Below are positions 44,969 to 54,342 of a stretch of 64,000 bases of DNA, piece after piece. The stretch comes from Crocinitomicaceae bacterium. GTDB taxonomy: Bacteria; Bacteroidota; Bacteroidia; Flavobacteriales_D; Crocinitomicaceae. The notes below the pieces were generated by a model. It was given only the letters and a program-made list of their open reading frames with translations, did no database searches and was not told the origin of the DNA. The first letter of the stretch is position 1. Every line of letters starts with the position of its first letter. Where the stretch lies: contig JAQXCN010000060.1 in assembly GCA_029251865.1 (NCBI GenBank), positions 34,625 to 98,624 on the forward strand, written 5' to 3'. The translations under genes and the position numbers were made by a program.

Positions 44969-47900
44969 ATGAAACCTATTATTGCCATTTTCCTGGCTTT
45001 TGGTGTTCAAGCCAACCTTTATTCTCAAAACCTAGTGGATGTTACTGTAGGAGGAAGCTACGCTTTTACTAACACTTCAAACGTGATTTCGACAAATTTT
45101 GGAGGTACAGGGCAAGGCATCGGCTGGTCTGCCAACCTCTATTCAGATACTGAAATGGGTGACTCAAATTTGCTTCTAAGCCTGAGGTGGATGATTGACT
45201 ATGCAGCTACAACAGCAGGAGATAGTTACACCATGACTGATGTAAGTATTTGGCTTTTTGAATATGGAGCAAATACAGTATTTCCATCTACAGCCATACC
45301 AGACCTTGCAGCAAACGGTGCTGTGCCTGTGTTCCAAGGTGATTTGGTTTTTACACCTCCCGCGCAATCAGTACCTAACCACTGTGAAGCTGACGTACAA
45401 TTTTCTATTCCATTTCAATATAATTCAGGGAATGCTTTAGTAGTCTATATTGAAAAATTAACGCCTTATGTTGGAGGGGCGGTTTCACCCTATTATGGCT
45501 ATATGCCAGGTGCAAGCGGTCTTCGTGTGCTTTCTAACTGGTCTGGAACTCCTGCAACCCCCCTACTACCTAATGCAAACAACGGTCAACAAGACCGCTA
45601 TGCTTTAATCAAATTTAACGAAACAGATCCAGCTGATCTCTGCACGCAGATTCTATGCGATCCTGGTACCGTTTCAGGTCAAACAACACTTTGCCCCGGG
45701 ACAAACCAGGCAACAATTAGTATCAGTAATCCAAATAATGGAAACGTTCAATGGCAGCAACTCGTGAATGGTGTATGGGAGGATATTCTAGAAGCAAATG
45801 CCAATAGTTTAACACTTGAAAATATAACAGAAACTTCTGAATTTCAAGCTCTTATATCGAATTCTTCATGCGCTACAGCAACTTCAGCTACAATAACCTT
45901 AACAGTAGCACCCGTTATTTCTCCACCTGAGTTAGGTGGTGTTACCCAACCTTTATGTCCGGCAAATACAGGAAGTGTTTCATTTGTGAATCTCCCAACG
46001 CCGGGTAACTGGACAATTATTGGAAACCCGAGCGGGAGTTTATCTGGATCAGGGTCAAGCGGCACACTAAATAATCTCAGCCCAAATGACTATACATTCT
46101 CAATCAGTTGGAATGGATGTACATCGGATTTCAATACAAACATCACCACCATAGAAACACCTCAAACGGCAACACCAATAACCACAGCCTCCACTTTTTC
46201 GGCTTGTATATCAGACCAATTTACGGTAAATGACTTACCTGTTAGTTTTACAGGGACACCAACCATCCTTTTCGAGAGCGCACCTTCATTCACAGCTGTT
46301 AACCCAACAGATATACTTGAAAGCGGTAATTACTTTGTTTCGCAAATAGACGATACAAACGGATGCAGTCCATCAGATACTACAATCATTTCGGTTTATA
46401 TTGAGGCTTCGCAAATACCTGAGGTAGCAAATAACAATTTTGTCATTTGTGATTCAGAAGCGTTAACTGTTGGAGACTTGGGTATAACAGGAAATGGAGG
46501 CACACTTAATTATTACTTTGACAATGGTTCAGTGATTTCAGCAGTGAATGGAACAGATGTTTTGCAGACAGGGACTTATTTTGCGACACAAACTGGACCT
46601 GACAATACATGTGAAAGTATCGATAGCCTCGAAGTTACAGTTACCATAGGAACAATCTCAGCCCCAACCACCCCTGCTAACAATCAAGTCTTTTGTGAAG
46701 CTGACGTCGCAGTGGTTGGTAACCTTGATATTGCAGCAAGTACAAACATACTCAATTACTATTATGACAACGGAACCTCGATTGAGCCAGTCGCTTCGAC
46801 AGCATTACTTTTAGCGGGTGATTACTACATTTCAGCTACAAATCCAAACACAAATTGCACAAGCTTCGACAGCCTTTTCATTAGTGTAATAATAGTCGTT
46901 ACACCTCCACCTACAACAAACTCACCAAATCAAAGTTTCTGCGCCACAGATAACCCACTTTTAAGTGACCTCGAAGTATCCGGAGAAAATGTACAATGGT
47001 ATGACTATTTGGGAACTCCACTAATTGCATCTAGTCCTCTTGAGGATAACACAAGTTATTTTGCAACACAAACGTTAACATCCAATGGCTGTGAGAGTTT
47101 TAATAATTTAGATATTGAGGTATCGATAACAGAAACCCCTGCCCCACTCAGCGGTTCTGCCATACAATATTTTTGTGAAACAGAAAATGCAACCTTAGCT
47201 AATATAACTATTACCGGTATAGATATCCAATGGTACGATGCAGAAATTAATGGAACTTTACTTCCTACAAATTATGGTTTAGTTGATGGGGTAACATATT
47301 ACGCTAGTCAGATAATAAATGGTTGTGAAAGCACATCGCTTTTAGCAATAACATCATTTATCCAAAATGAAATAGATGGTAGTTTTACAGCAAGTGAAAC
47401 ACTTGGATGTAGTCCTTTTTATGTGCAGCTAACGCCAAACTTTAATGCTTTAAATGCCAATTACTATTGGCTTGTTGATGGCGTGGTTGTGAGTAATAAT
47501 CCAACTTTGGATTATACCTTTACAACTATTGGCTGTTATGACATTCAACTTAATATAGAGGATGAAAACATTTGCTTTTCTCAAACTGAAAATACTGCCT
47601 TTATTTGTGTTTCCCCAAGCCCCATCGCAGCCTTTTTTACAAACCCAAATATATTATCTATTAATAACCAATTGGTGCAGTTCCAAAATACCTCATCCAA
47701 TGCTGATTCATTTATTTGGGACTTTGGAGATGGTACAACCTCAACGCAAATCAACCCAGAAGTAAACATTAATGTTATAAATGAAACACAAACCATCACT
47801 TTAACTGCAATAGCAGAAAATGGATGTGAAAACTCTGTATCACTGACGTTAGATATGCCAGAAAATGATTTATACGTTCCAAATAGTTTTACACCTGATG

Positions 47901-48154
47901 CAGATGAACACAACCAAAGTTGGGGCCCCGTTTTTCTGAGTGGATTTGATAAGTTTAACTTTCAAGTACTTGTTTTTAACCGTTGGGGTGAAATCGTTTG
48001 GGAAAGCCTTGATGCAGATGGCCGCTGGGATGGTAAGTATTCGAAAAAACAACTTACTTGCCCTGAAGGAATTTACACCTGGAAAATAACCTACAAAAAG
48101 AAAAATTCCGATAAAAAAATCGTTAGAACGGGTCACATTACTTTGATTCGATAA
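44969..48154 (+). CDS. Large surface protein with Ig-like repeats, PKD domain and T9SS type B sorting domain
   Basis: A 1061-residue secreted protein: signal peptide (cleaved near NLYSQ, about 20), an N-terminal beta-rich domain (20-215), two Ig-like segments (230-400), and five related repeats starting near 403, 488, 570, 653 and 732 (about 80 residues each, each with an FC or IC near its start). A PKD domain follows (FIWDFGDGTTSTQINPE, about 913-930), then the gliding-motility-type C-terminal domain from about 969 (YVPNSFTPDADEHNQSW, VFNRWGEIVWES, WDGKY, GIYTWKITYK). The CTD directs export by the T9SS and surface attachment. Probably an adhesin; no enzyme motif seen. Confidence 0.93.
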   Translation: MKPIIAIFLAFGVQANLYSQNLVDVTVGGSYAFTNTSNVISTNFGGTGQGIGWSANLYSDTEMGDSNLLLSLRWMIDYAATTAGDSYTMTDVSIWLFEYGANTVFPSTAIPDLAANGAVPVFQGDLVFTPPAQSVPNHCEADVQFSIPFQYNSGNALVVYIEKLTPYVGGAVSPYYGYMPGASGLRVLSNWSGTPATPLLPNANNGQQDRYALIKFNETDPADLCTQILCDPGTVSGQTTLCPGTNQATISISNPNNGNVQWQQLVNGVWEDILEANANSLTLENITETSEFQALISNSSCATATSATITLTVAPVISPPELGGVTQPLCPANTGSVSFVNLPTPGNWTIIGNPSGSLSGSGSSGTLNNLSPNDYTFSISWNGCTSDFNTNITTIETPQTATPITTASTFSACISDQFTVNDLPVSFTGTPTILFESAPSFTAVNPTDILESGNYFVSQIDDTNGCSPSDTTIISVYIEASQIPEVANNNFVICDSEALTVGDLGITGNGGTLNYYFDNGSVISAVNGTDVLQTGTYFATQTGPDNTCESIDSLEVTVTIGTISAPTTPANNQVFCEADVAVVGNLDIAASTNILNYYYDNGTSIEPVASTALLLAGDYYISATNPNTNCTSFDSLFISVIIVVTPPPTTNSPNQSFCATDNPLLSDLEVSGENVQWYDYLGTPLIASSPLEDNTSYFATQTLTSNGCESFNNLDIEVSITETPAPLSGSAIQYFCETENATLANITITGIDIQWYDAEINGTLLPTNYGLVDGVTYYASQIINGCESTSLLAITSFIQNEIDGSFTASETLGCSPFYVQLTPNFNALNANYYWLVDGVVVSNNPTLDYTFTTIGCYDIQLNIEDENICFSQTENTAFICVSPSPIAAFFTNPNILSINNQLVQFQNTSSNADSFIWDFGDGTTSTQINPEVNINVINETQTITLTAIAENGCENSVSLTLDMPENDLYVPNSFTPDADEHNQSWGPVFLSGFDKFNFQVLVFNRWGEIVWESLDADGRWDGKYSKKQLTCPEGIYTWKITYKKKNSDKKIVRTGHITLIR

Positions 48155-48188
48155 CATAAGCCGTATAAAGGCTGTCAAATTTTAAGAT

Positions 48189-48608
48189 ATGAACCCATTT
48201 CATCTTGCAATTCCTGTATACGACCTCGCGCGTTGCCGAAAATTCTATAATGAAATACTGGAATGTAAAGAAGGAAGGAGTGCTGAAAAATGGATTGATT
48301 TTGATTTTTTCGGGCACCAACTCGTCCTTCATGAAAAAGAAAAAAGTGATAATTCAGGAGAACAAATTATAAATGAAGTTGATGGTCAAAATGTTCCAGT
48401 GCCCCATTTCGGTGTTGTTTTAGCATGGAAAGATTGGATTACGCTTTCTGAAAAGTTAAAAGTAAAAAATATCAATTTTACGATTGAACCATATATCAGG
48501 TTTGAAGGAAAAGTAGGTGAACAAGCCACAATGTTTTTTCTGGATCCTGAAAATAACGCTCTAGAGTTCAAAGCATTCAAAAACATTGACCAACTCTTTG
48601 AAAAGTAG
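48189..48608 (+). CDS. VOC superfamily protein (glyoxalase/dioxygenase fold)
   Basis: A 139-residue two-module VOC protein: FHLAIPVYDLARCRKFYNEILEC, FDFFGHQLVLHE, PHFGVVLAWKDW, and FFLDPENNALEFKAF. Metal-ligand candidates are the His and Glu residues at the strand ends (H5, H46, H92 region, E127). The substrate cannot be told from the sequence. It ends 25 nt before the convergent der gene. Confidence 0.88.
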   Translation: MNPFHLAIPVYDLARCRKFYNEILECKEGRSAEKWIDFDFFGHQLVLHEKEKSDNSGEQIINEVDGQNVPVPHFGVVLAWKDWITLSEKLKVKNINFTIEPYIRFEGKVGEQATMFFLDPENNALEFKAFKNIDQLFEK

Positions 48609-48610
48609 TA

Positions 48611-48629
48611 TTTAGTGTTTCGCGCTAAA
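48611..48629. terminator. Weak hairpin between convergent VOC and der genes
   Basis: TTTAGTG, loop TTTCG, CGCTAAA: 7 pairs with one G-T wobble, in a 25-nt gap between two converging stops. It could serve both strands; the following T-run on the + strand is interrupted. Confidence 0.35.
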
Positions 48630-48633
48630 GACT

Positions 48634-49944
48634 TTACTTTTTTCGGAAGAAAATTTTCACAGGCACACCTTCAAAGTTAAACTTCTCACGCAATCTATTT
48701 TCAAAGAAGCGCTTGTAACCATCAGTAATATACTGAGGGAGATTACAGAAAATTGCGAAAGATGGTGCATGCGTAGGAAGTTGCTGAATAAATTTGATCT
48801 TAATATACTTCCCTTTCATTGCAGGCGGCGGCGTCGCATGTACGATATCCAACATTATATCATTCAGCTTTGAAGTAGGTATTTTTTGAATTCTGTTTTC
48901 ATACACACTCATCGCGGTCTCTATTGATTTGTGTATGCGCTGCTTCGTTAAAGTAGACGTAAAAATAATGGGCACATCATTAAATGGAGCGAGTTGTTCT
49001 CTAAGTTTATCTTCGTACTTCTTGACTGTATTCTGATCTTTATCGAGTAAATCCCACTTATTTACAAGAACAACAACGCCTTTAGAGTTTTTTTCAATCA
49101 TGTAAAAAATACTCAAGTCCTGCTTCTGAATTCCTTCCGTTGCATCTACCATAAAAAGGCATACATCGGCATTTTCTATCGTTCTTACAGAACGTAACAC
49201 AGAGTAATACTCTATATCTTCCGTAACTTTCGCTTTTTTACGTATACCAGCAGTATCTATCAATAAGAAGTCAAATCCAAATGCATTATACCGCGTATGT
49301 ATGGAATCGCGTGTCGTTCCGGAAATATCTGTTACAATATTTCGTTCTTTTCCCGTGAACGCATTAATCAAAGATGATTTACCAACGTTTGGCTTTCCAA
49401 CTATTGCTATTCTCGGAAGACCTGTCTCCTCAAGAATAGACTCATCTTTACTGTCAAAATAGGAAACAACTTCATCAAGAATCTCTCCTGTACCTGATCC
49501 ATTCGTTGCCGACAGGTCGTACACTTCTCCTAAACCAAATGAATAAAACTCTGATGATAAGCCAACACGTGCTGTATTATCAACTTTGTTTGCTACAACG
49601 ATTATTTCCTTATTGCTCTTTCTTAAGATTCCTGCAACAACCTGATCCATTTCTATAATTCCAGTCGTGGCATCCACCATAAAAAGAATTACCGAGGCTT
49701 CGTCAATTGCAATTTCGACCTGTTTTCGGATTTCACCTTCAAAAATATCCTCTTTTGTCCTCGCGTATCCTCCGGTATCGATGACTGAGAAGCTACAACC
49801 ATTCCATTCACCTTGTCCATAAATTCGATCACGAGTTACACCACTTACTTCTTTTACAATAGCATCTCTTGATTCAGTTAACCTATTAAAAAGTGTAGAC
49901 TTTCCTACATTTGGCCTTCCTACGATTGCAACTATATTTGACAT
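48634..49944 (-). CDS. der: Ribosome biogenesis GTPase Der (EngA)
   Basis: A 436-residue protein with two tandem GTPase domains: [14 protein letters not shown] with [11 protein letters not shown] and NKVDN in the first (1-165), [16 protein letters not shown] with [11 protein letters not shown] and NKWDL in the second (about 175-350), and a C-terminal KH-like domain. It acts in 50S subunit assembly. The length is normal. It lies 11 nt downstream of era, so the two ribosome-assembly GTPases are co-transcribed. Confidence 0.97.
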   Translation of the reverse strand: MSNIVAIVGRPNVGKSTLFNRLTESRDAIVKEVSGVTRDRIYGQGEWNGCSFSVIDTGGYARTKEDIFEGEIRKQVEIAIDEASVILFMVDATTGIIEMDQVVAGILRKSNKEIIVVANKVDNTARVGLSSEFYSFGLGEVYDLSATNGSGTGEILDEVVSYFDSKDESILEETGLPRIAIVGKPNVGKSSLINAFTGKERNIVTDISGTTRDSIHTRYNAFGFDFLLIDTAGIRKKAKVTEDIEYYSVLRSVRTIENADVCLFMVDATEGIQKQDLSIFYMIEKNSKGVVVLVNKWDLLDKDQNTVKKYEDKLREQLAPFNDVPIIFTSTLTKQRIHKSIETAMSVYENRIQKIPTSKLNDIMLDIVHATPPPAMKGKYIKIKFIQQLPTHAPSFAIFCNLPQYITDGYKRFFENRLREKFNFEGVPVKIFFRKK

Positions 49945-49955
49945 CTATTCGTTCT

Positions 49956-50831
49956 TTAGTATCCGTATTTTTTAAGCTTTTGTTCAGAACTACGCCAGTC
50001 TTTATCTACCTTAACATAGTTGTCTAAAAAAACCTTTTTATCTAAAAACTTCTCAAGGTCAATCCTTGATTTTTTTCCAATCTTCTGCAGCATATCTCCA
50101 CCCCTACCAATAATAATTCCTTTTTGTGAATCTCTCTCAACAATGATCTGCGCTCGAATTCTAATGATTCGTTCTTCCTCTTTATATTCATCAACAAGAA
50201 CTTGACAGCTGTATGGTATTTCCTTTTGACATAGCTCAAATATCTTTTCCCTGATAATCTCTGATATGAAGAACCGCAAAGGACGATCAGTTAAATCATC
50301 TTTAGCATAATAAGGAGGACTCTCCGGAATATGATTTACTATTTCATCCCACAATTCACCCACATTAAAATCATGCAAGGCCGAAATTGGACAAACCTTC
50401 GCGTTAGGTAATTGCTTCTGCCAATATTCAATACGTTTGAATACCTCATCTTGCGAGGACAAATCAATTTTATTGATCAAACAGAAGACGGGAACAGACA
50501 GATTCTTTATGCGATCAAGCGTTTTAACATGGTTCATTTGACGCTCCTTTGTATCCGTGACAAAAAGTAAAACGTCAGCATCTTTAATTGATCCTTGAAC
50601 GCTATCCATCATATTATCGTGAAGCTTATATGCAGAATTTACAACCCCGGGCGTATCGGAGAATACAACCTGGAGATCATCCTCATTTACAATACCAATT
50701 ATTCTATGCCGCGTAGTTTGTGCTTTTGAAGTAACGATAGAAATGCGCTCTCCAACAAGGCGATTCATAAGGGTTGATTTACCTACATTAGGACTTCCTA
50801 CAATATTTACAAAACCAGATTTGTGCGCCAT
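49956..50831 (-). CDS. era: GTPase Era
   Basis: A 291-residue Era: G1 [17 protein letters not shown]2/G3 TTRHRIIGI and SDTPGV, G4 NKID, and a C-terminal KH domain with IIIGRGGDMLQKIGKKSR binding the 3' end of 16S rRNA. It functions in 30S maturation. A TACCTTTG box lies 17 nt upstream, so era likely starts the era-der unit. Confidence 0.97.
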   Translation of the reverse strand: MAHKSGFVNIVGSPNVGKSTLMNRLVGERISIVTSKAQTTRHRIIGIVNEDDLQVVFSDTPGVVNSAYKLHDNMMDSVQGSIKDADVLLFVTDTKERQMNHVKTLDRIKNLSVPVFCLINKIDLSSQDEVFKRIEYWQKQLPNAKVCPISALHDFNVGELWDEIVNHIPESPPYYAKDDLTDRPLRFFISEIIREKIFELCQKEIPYSCQVLVDEYKEEERIIRIRAQIIVERDSQKGIIIGRGGDMLQKIGKKSRIDLEKFLDKKVFLDNYVKVDKDWRSSEQKLKKYGY

Positions 50832-50848
50832 GCTTATTTATTAGAGCG

Positions 50849-50856
50849 CAAAGGTA
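50849..50856 (-). promoter_or_regulatory. -7 element of the era-der operon
   Basis: On the minus strand TACCTTTG matches TAnnTTTG, 17 nt before the era ATG, within the 61-nt gap after the DUF58 gene. Confidence 0.5.
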
Positions 50857-50892
50857 CGATATTTAATAGTAAGCACCGACTAAAGCTATAAA

Positions 50893-51804
50893 TCAGGACA
50901 TTTTTTGTCGTCGAAGTAAATATTGCTGCAAGACAGGTGCGACACCCTTCGCAATATCTACCTCAATAAAATCAATATGAAGATTGATACAACGCATTTT
51001 TATTTCATTGAAATGTGCTCTTAACCTTTCAGCATATGCCTCGCGGATTTCGAGTGGATTTAACTTCATTCGTTCCCCTGTTTCCATATCAATTAATTCA
51101 TGGGGCCTATTATCAAACGACAACTTCAATTCTTTTTCAATATCAATTACTTGAAATAATACCACTTCGTGTTTATTGTGTTTTAGGTGCTGTAGTGCCT
51201 CCACAATGGCATCTATATTATTTGGGTCATCCAATAAATCAGTAAACAAAACAACTAAAGACCGTTTTGGTGTTAGTTCTGCAACCTCATGGAGAACGAC
51301 AGCAGTGCTCGTTAAATCTTTTTTAGATGGGACGTATTCATTCAGACGTTTCTCCATATGATCATAAAGCTCTCTATGATGACGCTGAGAAGATTTTAGT
51401 TCAGAAATGAAATCCACTTTATCGCTAAAAAAAGTAATTCCTACAGCATCTCTCTGTCTTCGAAGAAGTTCCATTAAACTCGCCACAGCATATACTGAAA
51501 ACTCAAACTTTGACTCTTTACCATCACGAAAATACATGGAACTTGAAGTATCTATAACAAACATACATCTCAAGTTCGTTTCTTCTTCATACTTCTTCGT
51601 ATACATACGCTCTGTTCGTGCAAATAACTTCCAATCAATATGACGTGTAGACTCTCCAGTATTGTACAAGCGATGCTCCGCAAATTCAACTGAAAAACCA
51701 TGAAATGGACTTTTATGAAGCCCTGTGATGAAACCCTCAACAACTTGACGTGCTAAAAGCTCTAAGTTTCCAAAATCAGCCAGTTTTATTCTTTCAATGG
51801 GCAT
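50893..51804 (-). CDS. DUF58 (vWA-like) protein
   Basis: A 303-residue cytoplasmic protein: LADFGNLELLARQVVEGF, the DUF58 signature YNTGESTRHIDWKLFART, then a von Willebrand A-like fold starting FVIDTSSSMYFRDG (MIDAS-like DxSxS). It ends LQQYLLRRQKMS. DUF58 proteins are typical clients of MoxR ATPases; the only MoxR seen is 39 kb away at 11261-12214. It sits 9 nt downstream of the EamA gene, so probably shares its transcript. Confidence 0.9.
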   Translation of the reverse strand: MPIERIKLADFGNLELLARQVVEGFITGLHKSPFHGFSVEFAEHRLYNTGESTRHIDWKLFARTERMYTKKYEEETNLRCMFVIDTSSSMYFRDGKESKFEFSVYAVASLMELLRRQRDAVGITFFSDKVDFISELKSSQRHHRELYDHMEKRLNEYVPSKKDLTSTAVVLHEVAELTPKRSLVVLFTDLLDDPNNIDAIVEALQHLKHNKHEVVLFQVIDIEKELKLSFDNRPHELIDMETGERMKLNPLEIREAYAERLRAHFNEIKMRCINLHIDFIEVDIAKGVAPVLQQYLLRRQKMS

Positions 51805-51813
51805 ATGCTAAAG

Positions 51814-52725
51814 TTAAGGATTTTTAAACTTTTTTTCAGTCTTCTTAAATCTAAAATAAGCATTCATTAATATTCCAGAAAGGATCATTAGCACACCAAT
51901 ATTCACAAATGTATTTAAGCGTTCATCAAAAATTAAATAACCAACTAATATTGCATAAATAATTCCAAGATACTGAAAAGGAATAATTACGGAAGAGGTT
52001 CCCATGTGTAATGCTTTTGTGAGAAGAACTTGAGCGAACTGAGTAAAAACACCCACGAGTAATAAGAGTAACCATTCTACACCATGTGGCATTACAAAAT
52101 CAAACATGCAGAGAACAAGCATTATAGGAATGGAAATCATTGGAAAATAAAGCACAATGGAAATTGGTTCGTCCGTCTCCTTCAATTTCACAATAGCCGT
52201 ATATGCAACACCTGATATACTCGCAGAAAGCATTCCCAAACCAACCCATAAAGGCTGAAAAACAAGCCCGGAATCGGCGCTAATGTAATTCTGTAATGAG
52301 ATTAAACATACGCCTGAAAAAGCCAAAAGCACAAAAAGCCATTGTACTCTAAAAATCTTTTCACCGAGAAGAATAAAAGTAAACAGCATTGTAAATAAGG
52401 GCGCTAGATACTGAATAATGGCGGCAATAGCGAAAGGCAGATTTTGAATCGTCATAAAAAATAATGTAAGAGCAATTGTTCCTGCAGTACCCCGAATAAC
52501 AAGCCATTTTTTATTTACTCCAAAATAAGGTAGCTTTTTACGGAAAATAACGAACGAGCTTATCACAAAAGACACAATAGACCTTGCCAATACCAATTCA
52601 TGCGCTGGAAGCTTTTGAATTGAATGCCCAAAGACAATCGTATTTCCCCCAAAAATTTTAACCAGAAAATTGACAAACAAAAAGCAAACACCTGATAAAA
52701 TGACAAAGAGGATTCCTTTTTTCAT
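51814..52725 (-). CDS. EamA family (DMT superfamily) transporter
   Basis: A 303-residue integral membrane protein with about ten helices in two EamA repeats. Examples are GILFVILSGVCFLFVNFLV at the start, AIIQYLAPLFTMLFTFILLGE at the end of repeat 1, and VIIPFQYLGIIYAILVGYLIFDE in repeat 2. The E in LLGEK/FDER closes each repeat, as usual. It exports or imports an unknown metabolite. It follows the SUI1-like gene by 24 nt. Confidence 0.9.
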   Translation of the reverse strand: MKKGILFVILSGVCFLFVNFLVKIFGGNTIVFGHSIQKLPAHELVLARSIVSFVISSFVIFRKKLPYFGVNKKWLVIRGTAGTIALTLFFMTIQNLPFAIAAIIQYLAPLFTMLFTFILLGEKIFRVQWLFVLLAFSGVCLISLQNYISADSGLVFQPLWVGLGMLSASISGVAYTAIVKLKETDEPISIVLYFPMISIPIMLVLCMFDFVMPHGVEWLLLLLVGVFTQFAQVLLTKALHMGTSSVIIPFQYLGIIYAILVGYLIFDERLNTFVNIGVLMILSGILMNAYFRFKKTEKKFKNP

Positions 52726-52749
52726 AGTCGGGTAATCGTAAGTATCAAT

Positions 52750-53097
52750 TTAATAACCACCCTTCTTTTTGACTTTGTATCCTTTATCCAATAAAATTGC
52801 GTGTACTTTTTCTACAAAATTACCCTGAATCATGACTTCGGAATTCTTAACAGATCCTCCCACGCCACACTTACTTTTCAAGGCCTTTGCCAATATTTTT
52901 AAATCTTCATCAAAACCAATGAAACCCTCAACAAGTGTGACCTCTTTACCTCCTCTATTCTTTCTATCCAAAGAAACATACAATTGCTGTTTAGCGGGCT
53001 CAAGAGTCCCTGCTATCTCATCATGCTCCTCTTCAAATTGAAAATCTGGGTTTGTAGAATAGACCACATTAACCCTATTTTTTTTATTTTTTTTCAT
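52750..53097 (-). CDS. SUI1/YciH family translation initiation factor-like protein
   Basis: A 115-residue eIF1/YciH-like protein: a basic N-terminus, then LYVSLDRKNRGGKEVTLVEGF and KSKCGVGGSVKNSEVMIQGNFVEKV, the SUI1 core with its basic loop. Bacterial members may tune start-site selection; the role is poorly defined. A TACTTTTG box lies 29 nt upstream. It appears to lead a run with the EamA and DUF58 genes. Confidence 0.9.
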   Translation of the reverse strand: MKKNKKNRVNVVYSTNPDFQFEEEHDEIAGTLEPAKQQLYVSLDRKNRGGKEVTLVEGFIGFDEDLKILAKALKSKCGVGGSVKNSEVMIQGNFVEKVHAILLDKGYKVKKKGGY

Positions 53098-53126
53098 AGT
53101 AAAGAATTTGGTTTTGACATCTCATG

Positions 53127-53134
53127 CAAAAGTA
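53127..53134 (-). promoter_or_regulatory. -7 element of the SUI1-like gene
   Basis: On the minus strand TACTTTTG matches TAnnTTTG, 29 nt before ATG 53097. It lies 10 nt from the palindrome that precedes wecB. Confidence 0.45.
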
Positions 53135-53143
53135 ATCGATACT

Positions 53144-53170
53144 TTGTAAGTTAAATATTTAATTTTACAA
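53144..53170. promoter_or_regulatory. AT-rich 27-nt palindrome upstream of wecB
   Basis: TTGTAAGTTAAATA is followed by TTTAATTTTACAA; reading outward the arms pair except for a G versus AA bulge. It ends 17 nt before the wecB ATG and overlaps the probable transcription start (TACTTTG at 53140-53146). Operator or 5' UTR hairpin. Confidence 0.4.
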
Positions 53171-53187
53171 GGGATTAAATAAAGTCT

Positions 53188-54339
53188 ATGCGAAAAAAGA
53201 AAATCATAACCATTGTAGGTGCACGTCCTCAAATCATTAAAGCATCTGCTATAAGTCGCGCGGTAGATTTATTTTTTGCCGATCAAATAGATGAGGTCAT
53301 TGTGCATACAGGTCAACATTACGATCAAAATATGTCTCAAATATTTTTCGAAGAATTAGGCATTCCAAACCCAAGCCATAATATCAATGTAGGTTCTGGA
53401 CGTCACGGGAAGCAAACAGCGAAAATGATTGATGGTATTGAACAGATTCTATTGGAAGAAAAACCGGACGCTGTGCTATTATACGGCGACACGAATTCTA
53501 CCATTGCAGGCGCTATTGCTGCTGCAAAGATTCATATACCTGTTATTCACATTGAAGCCGGACTGAGAAGTTTCAATAAAAAAATGCCTGAAGAAATCAA
53601 TCGTATCTCTTGTGATCATATGTCTAGTTTACTTTTCTCTCCAACACTTCAAGGCATCGAAAATCTTAAAAAAGAAGGTTTCAATACCAACATTGATGGG
53701 AAGGCAACTATGGATACTCCGCATATTTACCATTGTGGTGATGTAATGTTGGATAATAGTATGCATTTCGCGAAGCAGGCGACGAATGATGAAAAACTTC
53801 TAGAAAAGTTAAACCTAAACCCTCAGCATTATATATTGTGCACAATTCATAGAGATAACAATACAGATATTTCAGCACACCTCAAAAACATACTCCTTGC
53901 CTTAATAGATTGTCAAAAGGAAACTAAAATGAAAATTGTTCTTCCGCTGCACCCGAGAACTAAGGGTAAAATTGAGCAGCTTGAAGATCAGGATTTGGTT
54001 CATGAAATAGTAAATAATCCGAATATCCTTATACTCCCTCCTGCGGGATTCAAGGACATTATTACGCTAGAAAAAAACTCCAGGCTCATTATTACTGATA
54101 GCGGAGGCCTCCAAAAAGAGGCATACTTTTTCAAAAAGCCATGCGTTATACTAAGAGAGCAAACAGAGTGGGTAGAAATTGTGAATAACGGAAATGCCAT
54201 TTTAACTGGGGCGGATTACGACAAAATAAAAAAGGCCTTACACACCCTACTAAACAAAACAGACTTTACCTACCCTGAATTATTTGGTGACGGATTAGCA
54301 GGGAAGTTTATCTGCTCAAAAATATTAAGCGACCTATAG
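53188..54339 (+). CDS. wecB: UDP-N-acetylglucosamine 2-epimerase (non-hydrolysing)
   Basis: A 383-residue epimerase interconverting UDP-GlcNAc and UDP-ManNAc: IVGARPQIIKASAISRAV, VHTGQHYDQNMSQIFFEEL, YGDTNSTIAGAIAAAK, HIEAGLRSFNKKMPEEINR, LCTIHRDNN, and TDSGGLQKEAYFFKKPCVILREQTEW. It provides ManNAc-type precursors for surface polysaccharide. It is separate from the EPS locus at the left edge and is followed after 3 nt by a deacetylase-family gene. Confidence 0.95.
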   Translation: MRKKKIITIVGARPQIIKASAISRAVDLFFADQIDEVIVHTGQHYDQNMSQIFFEELGIPNPSHNINVGSGRHGKQTAKMIDGIEQILLEEKPDAVLLYGDTNSTIAGAIAAAKIHIPVIHIEAGLRSFNKKMPEEINRISCDHMSSLLFSPTLQGIENLKKEGFNTNIDGKATMDTPHIYHCGDVMLDNSMHFAKQATNDEKLLEKLNLNPQHYILCTIHRDNNTDISAHLKNILLALIDCQKETKMKIVLPLHPRTKGKIEQLEDQDLVHEIVNNPNILILPPAGFKDIITLEKNSRLIITDSGGLQKEAYFFKKPCVILREQTEWVEIVNNGNAILTGADYDKIKKALHTLLNKTDFTYPELFGDGLAGKFICSKILSDL

Positions 54340-54342
54340 CAC

